Assembly (NCBI GenBank): GCA_036381125.1
Contig: DASVDK010000149.1
Span: forward strand, 1 to 13,900
Origin: DASVDK01 sp036381125 [NCBI: Thermodesulfobacteriota bacterium]
Lineage (GTDB): Bacteria; DASVDK01
DNA: 13,900 nt
Direction: 5' to 3'
Each line of letters opens with the position of its first letter. Position 1 is the stretch's first letter. Position numbers and translations under genes: made by a program. Shown piece by piece: positions 7,151 through 13,900 of this stretch. A model generated the notes under the pieces. That model worked only from the letters and a program-made list of their open reading frames with translations, ran no database searches and was not told where the DNA came from.

Positions 7151-8368
7151 TTACCTCGCCGGCGCCACGCGCTGCACGGCCGCGCGCAGCCGCCGCAGCC
7201 CCTCGTCGATCCGCTCGGGTGTCGAGTTCGAGAAGTTGAGCCGGAGCGTCCGCGCCGCCTCCGGGCGCGACTGGTCGATGTAGAAGGGGGCTCCCGGCAC
7301 GAACGCCACGTCCGCCGCCACGGCCGCGTGGAAGAGCGCCATGGCGTCCCACCCGGGCGGCAGGGTCACCCAGACGAACATGCCGCCGTCGGGACGCGTC
7401 CAGGTCGAGCCGACCGGCAGGGCGTCGGGCAGGGCGGCGAGGAGCGCGTCGCGTCGCCTCGCGTACTCCCGGCGCAGGCGGCCGAGGTGCGCGTCGAGGT
7501 CCTCGCTCGCCAGGAAGTCGGCGGCGAGCCGCTGGCCGAGCGACGTCGTGTGGAGGTCGGCCGCCTGCTTGACGAAGACGAGCCGCTCGAGGATCGGCCC
7601 GGCGGCCATGACGTAGCCGAGCCGGAGCCCGGGGGCGAGCACCTTCGAGAAGGAGCCGAGGGAGACCACGCGGCCGGGGCCCTCGAGCGCGGTCTGCCCG
7701 GCCGTGCGGCCCGCCGCGACCGCGGGCGGGAAGGCGCCCTCGTAGCGGAGGGCGCCGTAGGGGTTGTCGTCGACCACCACGAAGCCGTGCCGGTCGGCCA
7801 GCTCGACGAGGCGCGCCCGCCGCTCGGCGGCCAGCGTGACGCCGGTCGGGTTCTGGAACTCGCTCACGGTGTAGACGAGCCGGACGCGACGTCGGCGACA
7901 GAGCGCGTCGAGGGCGTCGAGATCGATGCCTCCCGCGTCGACCGGCACGCCGGCGAGGTCGGCGCCGGCGAGGCGGAAGGCCTGGATGGCGGCCAGGTAG
8001 CCCGGCTCCTCGACCGCCGCCAGGGCGCCCGGCTCGAGGAAGAGCCGCGCCGCGAGGTCGAGCCCCTGCTGCGAGCCGGCCGTCACCACCACCTCGTCGG
8101 CCCGCGCGGGCGCGCCCCGCCGCGCGAACTGGGCGGCGATCCACTCGCGCAGCGCCGGGTGCCCCTCCGTCGTCGAGTACTGGAGCGCCGGCGCGCCGTC
8201 GCGCTCGAAGACGCGCGCCGCGGCGCGCGCGAGGGCGTCGGTGGGGAAGAGCTCGGGCGCCGGCAACCCGCCGGCGAGGGAGATCACCTCGGGCCGCGCG
8301 GTCACCTTGAGGATCTCGCGGACGACCGACCCTTCCGCCTGCCGCGCCCCCTTCGCGAACTCCACCAT
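7151..8368 (-). CDS. PLP-dependent aminotransferase, class I/II (LysN/2-aminoadipate aminotransferase-like)
   Basis: A 405-aa fold-type I aminotransferase using pyridoxal phosphate to move amino groups between amino and keto acids in the cytoplasm. Seen in order: VISLAGGLPAPELFP (28-42), the QYSTTEGHPALRE substrate/PLP loop (63-75), EPGY (121-124), QNPTG (172-176), the VVDDNPYG block with the PLP-ring Asp and Tyr204, and SFSKVLAPGLRLGY with the Schiff-base Lys242. LRLNFS near the end holds the carboxylate-binding Arg. The SLAGGLPAPELFP opening is typical of the LysN/aromatic aminotransferase group; the substrate cannot be decided. The ATG at 8368 (MVEFAKGARQAEGSVV) is preferred, with GGAGG 10 nt upstream; a GTG at 8413 would add 15 residues. 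It lies 162 bp downstream of the same-strand TrmB-family regulator, its probable controller. Confidence 0.93.
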   Translation of the reverse strand: MVEFAKGARQAEGSVVREILKVTARPEVISLAGGLPAPELFPTDALARAAARVFERDGAPALQYSTTEGHPALREWIAAQFARRGAPARADEVVVTAGSQQGLDLAARLFLEPGALAAVEEPGYLAAIQAFRLAGADLAGVPVDAGGIDLDALDALCRRRRVRLVYTVSEFQNPTGVTLAAERRARLVELADRHGFVVVDDNPYGALRYEGAFPPAVAAGRTAGQTALEGPGRVVSLGSFSKVLAPGLRLGYVMAAGPILERLVFVKQAADLHTTSLGQRLAADFLASEDLDAHLGRLRREYARRRDALLAALPDALPVGSTWTRPDGGMFVWVTLPPGWDAMALFHAAVAADVAFVPGAPFYIDQSRPEAARTLRLNFSNSTPERIDEGLRRLRAAVQRVAPAR

Positions 8369-8398
8369 CCCTGCGGTCCCTCCATGCCCGGACGCCCC

Positions 8399-8418
8399 AG
8401 GCTGTGCCTGCACAGCCT
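8399..8418. promoter_or_regulatory. Inverted repeat upstream of aminotransferase gene (possible operator)
   Basis: Perfect 9-bp arms AGGCTGTGC (8399-8407) and GCACAGCCT (8410-8418) around a 2-bp centre, located 31-50 bp upstream of the aminotransferase ATG. The very short centre suits a dimeric DNA-binding protein better than an RNA hairpin. Which regulator binds is unknown; the adjacent TrmB-family protein is a candidate, but its own palindrome has a different sequence. Confidence 0.45.
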
Positions 8419-8497
8419 CGCGCCGCCCGGCCCCCGAACCGCTCTGCGCGGTCTGCCCGCGTCGCGGTGTCCGCCGGCCGTCGGCCGACGCGCCCCG

Positions 8498-8515
8498 GCC
8501 GGTCCCGCGACCGGC
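8498..8515 (-). terminator. Hairpin just downstream of the TrmB-family gene (weak terminator candidate)
   Basis: Arms of 7 bp (GCCGGTC / GACCGGC) enclose a 4-nt loop, 16 nt past the regulator's stop codon on the minus strand. No T-run follows, so it is not a canonical intrinsic terminator and transcription may read through into the aminotransferase gene. Confidence 0.25.
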
Positions 8516-8530
8516 TCGTACGGACAGGCC

Positions 8531-9319
8531 CTAGCAGATGTCGAGGCGGCCCGGCGCCAGCGCCGCCTCGATCGACGCGAGGTTCGCCGCGGAGCGCGCG
8601 TCCGGCCGCCCCGGGGACGGCGCCTCCGCGCGCCGCCGCGACAGCGCCTCGGCCGCGAGGTCGAGCAGCGCCGGCTCGCGGCTCGCGAGGCCGCGCCCCT
8701 CGACGCGGCCGTCGGCGACGGTGTCGAGGCGCGCCACGATCGCCTCCGCGCCGTCCGCCACGAGGAGGAAGACCTCCGACGGGCTCGCCGCGCTCACCGC
8801 CACGCCCCGCTCCCGCGCCTCGGCGATGGCGCCGGCCAGGGCGGCGAGCGGCCCGCCGCCGCAGGCGACCTCGACGTGGCGCTCGGCCGCGGCGAGGAGG
8901 GCTGCCGCTCGCTCGAGCACGGCCGGACCGTCGGCAAGCGGCCAGGCGCCGCCGGGTGCCTCGCGGCGCGCGAGCCCTTCGAGCGCCCGCCGGACCGCCT
9001 GGAGGCTCTGGCGCGTGCGAGCGTCGAGGCGGCCGAGCAGGTCCTCGGGCGGCAACGCGGCGAACGTGGCCGGCTCCCCGGGCAGACGCAACGCCAGGCC
9101 GCGCGCCTCGAGGCGCTCGAGCACCCGGTAGATCTTCGAATCGGGGATGCCCGCCCCCCGGGCCGCCTCGTAGGCGGTCGCCGGCTGGCGCTCGAGGAGC
9201 GCCCCGTAGACCCGCGCGTCGTACTCCGCGAAGCCGAACGACGCAAGCGCCTCCACGAGGGGAGAGCCGCCGGCGCTCGTCGTGCGCCGCCCGGCGGCGG
9301 CCACTTTCTTCCCTACCAT
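8531..9319 (-). CDS. TrmB-family transcriptional regulator
   Basis: A 262-aa regulator of the TrmB family, which is best known from archaeal sugar regulators and is also scattered in bacteria. An N-terminal winged helix-turn-helix spans residues ~20-95: ALASFGFAEYDARVYGALLE, ATAYEAARGAGIPDSKIYRVLERLEARGLA (recognition helix at IPDSKIYRVLERLE) and a wing at LPGEPATFAALPPEDLL. A helical linker then leads to an effector-like alpha/beta domain (~125-220: HVEVACGGGPLAALAGAI, GVAVSAASPSEVF). The start is ATG at 9319, inside a perfect palindrome. No Shine-Dalgarno box precedes it, which fits a leaderless mRNA; a GTG at 9304 with AGGGA upstream is the alternative. It probably represses itself and may control the downstream aminotransferase gene. 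The effector is unknown. Confidence 0.87.
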   Translation of the reverse strand: MVGKKVAAAGRRTTSAGGSPLVEALASFGFAEYDARVYGALLERQPATAYEAARGAGIPDSKIYRVLERLEARGLALRLPGEPATFAALPPEDLLGRLDARTRQSLQAVRRALEGLARREAPGGAWPLADGPAVLERAAALLAAAERHVEVACGGGPLAALAGAIAEARERGVAVSAASPSEVFLLVADGAEAIVARLDTVADGRVEGRGLASREPALLDLAAEALSRRRAEAPSPGRPDARSAANLASIEAALAPGRLDIC

Positions 9320-9326
9320 GGTAGGG
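9311..9326. promoter_or_regulatory. 16-bp perfect palindrome over the TrmB-family gene's start (likely auto-operator)
   Basis: CCCTACCATGGTAGGG reads identically on both strands and is centred on the regulator's ATG. It sits directly downstream of a candidate -10 box, so a bound dimer would block initiation. The TACC...GGTA half-sites resemble the general style of TrmB-family palindromes, but no specific consensus match is claimed. Confidence 0.6.
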
Positions 9327-9356
9327 AGGTTACTCGGCGAGCGACCGTCGCGTCAA
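9327..9356 (-). promoter_or_regulatory. Candidate promoter of the TrmB-family gene
   Basis: On the minus strand TTGACG (9356-9351; 5/6 match to -35) is followed after 18 nt by TAACCT (9332-9327; only 3/6, but with the important T1, A2 and T6). Transcription would begin at about 9319-9321, at the ATG itself, predicting a leaderless or near-leaderless transcript overlapping the palindrome. Confidence 0.4.
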
Positions 9357-9447
9357 GATGAACGTTTTCTAACCAACGTATCAGCCGGGGTTAACGCAGT
9401 CGGGAGCCGGTTGGGGCAAGATCACGCCGAAGCGCTCTTCTCCTCCC

Positions 9448-9525
9448 CCGGGACCGACCCGCATCCGCCGTCGGCCACGCGCACCGCGGCGTCGGCCGCG
9501 GGTCGGTCCCGGTTCTCCTTTTTCC
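9448..9525 (+). terminator. Long hairpin followed by T-run (terminator or attenuator)
   Basis: Perfect 15-bp arms (left 9448-9462, beginning CCGGGACCGACC; right 9498-9512, ending GGTCGGTCCCGG) enclose a 35-nt loop. The loop can itself form a 5-bp inner stem (9466-9470 with 9487-9491). On the plus strand the hairpin is followed by TTCTCCTTTTTCC, as in an intrinsic terminator. No plus-strand gene lies just upstream; both left-hand neighbours are on the minus strand. It would therefore end a short leader or small RNA, or attenuate transcription into the histidine kinase gene. Confidence 0.5.
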
Positions 9526-9537
9526 ACGGTGGCCAGG

Positions 9538-9547
9538 GTCACGTGAC
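9538..9547. promoter_or_regulatory. 10-bp palindrome GTCACGTGAC (possible operator)
   Basis: A perfect 10-bp palindrome about 85 bp upstream of the kinase ATG, just after the hairpin/T-run. It has the size of a regulator binding core, but no regulator can be assigned and a chance occurrence is possible. Confidence 0.3.
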
Positions 9548-9599
9548 GAGGTGCCAGAGCGGTACGCTTGCTCGGCTAGCGAACTTTCGCACTTCGCCG

Positions 9600-9631
9600 G
9601 ACGACGCCCGGACGCTAAGCTAGGCGTCGTC
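9600..9631 (+). promoter_or_regulatory. 9-bp-arm inverted repeat abutting the histidine kinase start codon
   Basis: GACGACGCC (9600-9608) and GGCGTCGTC (9623-9631) pair perfectly across a 14-nt loop, and the second arm ends at the base before the ATG (9632). In RNA this stem would hide the ribosome loading region; in DNA it could be an operator. No good Shine-Dalgarno box is visible outside the stem. Confidence 0.45.
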
Positions 9632-12553
<2,922 letters not shown>

Positions 12554-12577
12554 CACGGCGGCACGCGCGCGACTCGA

Positions 12578-13396
12578 CTAGCCGCCGGCCCGCCGCCCCG
12601 CGTGCCAGCGCGCCACCTCGGCGCACGTCGTCCACCAGACGCCCGGGAACCGCCGGATGTAGCCGATCAGGTCCTCGAGCAGCCGGATGCGCGAGGCCCG
12701 GCCGCTGATGAACGGGTGACAGGTGAGGACGAAGCAGCCGTTCTCCTCGTGCATGGCGGCGAACTCGCTCGCCCAGAGCCTGAAGACCCGCTCCGTGTCG
12801 GCGATGGCGTTGGTCGAGCCGTAGACGTGCCGGAAGAGCGGCGCGTCGTCCATGATCCACTGCGGCGGGATCTCGGTGAGCGGGCCGTGAGGGGTGTCGA
12901 GGTCGTAGGGCACGTCGTTGCCCATGAGGGAGGAGTCGTAGAGGAAGCCGTTGGCCTTGAGGATGCCGGGCGTCCGCAGGTTCACGTCCCACGAGGGGGA
13001 CCGGTAGCCGACCGGCTTCACGCCGAGGAGGTCCTCGAGGATCGCGAGCTGCGCCCGCATGACGGCCAGCTCCTGCGCCTCGTCGAAGCCGTCGAGCGCC
13101 TCGTGCATGTTGCCGTGCGCGCCGATCTCGTGGCCCGCGTCGCGGATCCGCTTCGACTCGGCGGTCCAATGCTCGACGGTCCATCCCGGGATGAAGAAGC
13201 TCGCCGGGACCCGCTGGCGGTCGAGCATCCGGAGGATCCGATCGACCCCCACGCGCGGCCCGAAGCGGCGCTCCTCGAGGATGGCCAGGCTGCGCTTCGC
13301 CTTCTCGGGCTCCCGGAAGAGGAAGCCGCTCTCGGCGTCGAAATCGAACGAGAGGACGACGGCGCACTGCTTGCCGTCGGGCCAGACGTAACGCAT
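12578..13396 (-). CDS. Polysaccharide deacetylase-fold (NodB/PgdA-like) hydrolase
   Basis: A 272-aa metal-dependent carbohydrate-esterase-4-fold protein, of the group including HpPgdA-type peptidoglycan deacetylases and PuuE-like amide hydrolases. Seen: SFDFDAES (16-23, catalytic and metal-binding Asp residues), the metal-ligand motif H94-x3-H98 in AHGNMHE, the GYRSPSWD motif (130-137) with its Arg, and a late VLTCHPF motif with His227. There is no signal peptide, so it acts in the cytoplasm or on a soluble substrate. Substrates could be a cell-wall sugar or a small N-acyl/amide compound. The ATG at 13396 is preferred because GGGAGG lies 6 nt upstream; the ATG at 13402 sits directly against that box. 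It is convergent with the histidine kinase. A tandem repeat array fills the sequence upstream of its start and may include its promoter. Confidence 0.9.
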   Translation of the reverse strand: MRYVWPDGKQCAVVLSFDFDAESGFLFREPEKAKRSLAILEERRFGPRVGVDRILRMLDRQRVPASFFIPGWTVEHWTAESKRIRDAGHEIGAHGNMHEALDGFDEAQELAVMRAQLAILEDLLGVKPVGYRSPSWDVNLRTPGILKANGFLYDSSLMGNDVPYDLDTPHGPLTEIPPQWIMDDAPLFRHVYGSTNAIADTERVFRLWASEFAAMHEENGCFVLTCHPFISGRASRIRLLEDLIGYIRRFPGVWWTTCAEVARWHAGRRAGG

Positions 13397-13417
13397 TCGC
13401 ATCCTCCCTCGTCCCTC

Positions 13418-13543
13418 GGGGTCAGGTCTTTCCATTTTCCATGGGGTCAGGCCTTTCCATTTTCCAGGGGGTCTGACCCCACTCGTTTTCCAGGGGGTCA
13501 GGTCTTTCCATTTTCCGTGGGGTCAGGTCTTTCCGTTTTCCAC
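13418..13543. repeat. Five tandem copies of a ~25-bp repeat (REP-like core)
   Basis: Units at 13418-13442, 13443-13467, 13468-13493, 13494-13518 and 13519-13543. Each begins GGGGTCAGG(T/C)C and then continues TTTCC(A/G)TTTTCC, with one to three differing bases. The third unit differs: it reads GGGGTCTGACCCC, a perfect inverted repeat with 6-bp arms, followed by ACTCGTTTTCCAG. GGGGTCAGG-type repeats are common in intergenic DNA of high-GC proteobacteria-like genomes, often near REP-associated transposases, though none is visible here. Confidence 0.85.
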
Positions 13544-13589
13544 GCAGGCGCCGTTCCGGGCCGCCCGGGCAGGGGCCTCGCGCCGCAAG

Positions 13590-13612
13590 CCGCCCCCTCC
13601 TCGCGGGGGCGG
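13590..13612. terminator. GC-rich hairpin between the permease gene end and the repeats (weak)
   Basis: CCGCCCCC (13590-13597) and GGGGGCGG (13605-13612) form an 8-bp stem with a 7-nt loop, about 40 nt beyond the permease stop on the minus strand. No T-run follows, so function as a terminator is uncertain. Confidence 0.25.
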
Positions 13613-13650
13613 GGGATACGGGGCGGGACTCGGCGGCCCTCCGGCCGGCG

Positions 13651-13900
13651 TCATACGTGCCTCATCCGCGGGTCGAGCGCGCTGCGCAGCCCGTCGCCGA
13701 GGATGTTGAAGGCCAGGACGGTCACGGCGATGACCATGCCCGGGACGAGCGCGATGTGGGGCGCGACACGCAGGTAGTTGCGTCCCGAGGCGACCATGCT
13801 CCCCCAGGAGGCGGCCAGCGGCTGCGCGCCGAGGCCGAGGAACGAGAGCGCCGCCTCCATCATGATGGCCCTGGCCACGAAGAGCGTCTCCAGCACGATG
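13651..13900 (-). CDS. ABC transporter permease, DppC/OppC type, C-terminal part (runs off window)
   Basis: The last ~82 residues of an inner-membrane permease of the dipeptide/oligopeptide/nickel (binding-protein-dependent) ABC family. It shows the end of the cytoplasmic EAA coupling loop, EAALSFLGLGAQPLAASWGSMVASGRNYL, which contacts the ATPase. A last transmembrane helix (HIALVPGMVIAVTVLAFNILGDGL) and the typical terminus GDGLRSALDPRMR follow. The 5' end lies right of the window, so an apparent start at 13896 is an internal GTG. The permease partner, ATPases and binding protein would be expected further right. The substrate cannot be told from this part. Confidence 0.93.
   Translation of the reverse strand, partial: IVLETLFVARAIMMEAALSFLGLGAQPLAASWGSMVASGRNYLRVAPHIALVPGMVIAVTVLAFNILGDGLRSALDPRMRHV

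Larger units (their letters stand above)
9320..9631. other. Divergent intergenic region between TrmB-family regulator and histidine kinase
   Basis: 312 bp with no convincing gene. It holds the regulator's promoter and half its palindrome at the left end and an AT-richer stretch at about 9355-9400. To the right are a long hairpin with a T-run (9448-9525), a 10-bp palindrome GTCACGTGAC (9538-9547) and a 9-bp-arm inverted repeat touching the kinase start codon (9600-9631). The kinase promoter could not be identified with confidence. Confidence 0.6.

Noticed and set aside
9549-9620. A tRNA-Ser-like look in GGTGCCAGAGCGGTACGC
   Set aside because: The D-arm resemblance is short. There is no T-loop GGTTCGAATCC-type motif, no proper anticodon stem and no acceptor pairing.
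13418-13543. CRISPR array
   Set aside because: The units are contiguous ~25-bp tandem copies with no unique spacers between them and no cas genes nearby.

Overview
This is a high-GC, densely coded bacterial chromosomal window. The groESL operon carries a CIRCE operator. Other families present are a TIGR02757/DUF2400 protein, TtcA, a TAXI-type solute receptor, a TrmB-family regulator and a Dpp-type ABC permease. This mix would fit a soil or groundwater lineage such as Rokubacteria/Methylomirabilota or another deltaproteobacterium-like group. That placement is a guess from gene content and base composition, since no rRNA is present.

Layout, left to right. 1-655: start of groEL, complete groES, a CIRCE operator and a sigma70-like promoter, all on the minus strand. 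706-2472: two minus-strand genes with stop and start abutting, ttcA (tRNA 2-thiocytidine synthesis) followed by an uncharacterised TIGR02757 protein with a C-terminal iron-sulfur-type cysteine cluster. 2497-4905: on the plus strand, a good promoter drives an acetamidase/formamidase with a signal peptide and, 14 bp later, a TAXI-type periplasmic receptor without its membrane partners. 4959-5516: on the minus strand, a thioredoxin-fold gene interrupted by an in-frame TGA exactly where the first Cys of the CxxC motif belongs. A GC-rich hairpin follows the TGA at bacterial SECIS distance, so I read this as a selenoprotein (UxxC). 5517-6135 holds two gene remnants: the C-terminal end of a LysR-type regulator and one blade of a lactonase-type beta-propeller lipoprotein.

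6136-7050: a plus-strand lipoprotein of unknown function. 7151-9319: on the minus strand, a TrmB-family regulator followed by a class I/II PLP aminotransferase. A perfect 16-bp palindrome covers the regulator's start codon, and a 9-bp-arm inverted repeat lies upstream of the aminotransferase, so the pair looks like a small regulated unit. 9320-9631 is a 312-bp divergent intergenic region rich in inverted repeats, including a long hairpin followed by a T-run. 9632-12553: on the plus strand, a large orphan sensor histidine kinase (sensor, HAMP, PAS, GAF, HisKA, HATPase). 12578-13396: on the minus strand, a polysaccharide deacetylase-fold protein. 13418-13543: five tandem copies of a ~25-bp repeat with a REP-like palindromic core. 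13651-13900: the C-terminal end of a DppC/OppC-type permease running off the window.

The most interesting element is the selenocysteine gene. Ordinary gene calling would truncate it to a 127-aa hypothetical protein lacking the active site. The regulatory structures around the TrmB regulator and the histidine kinase come next.
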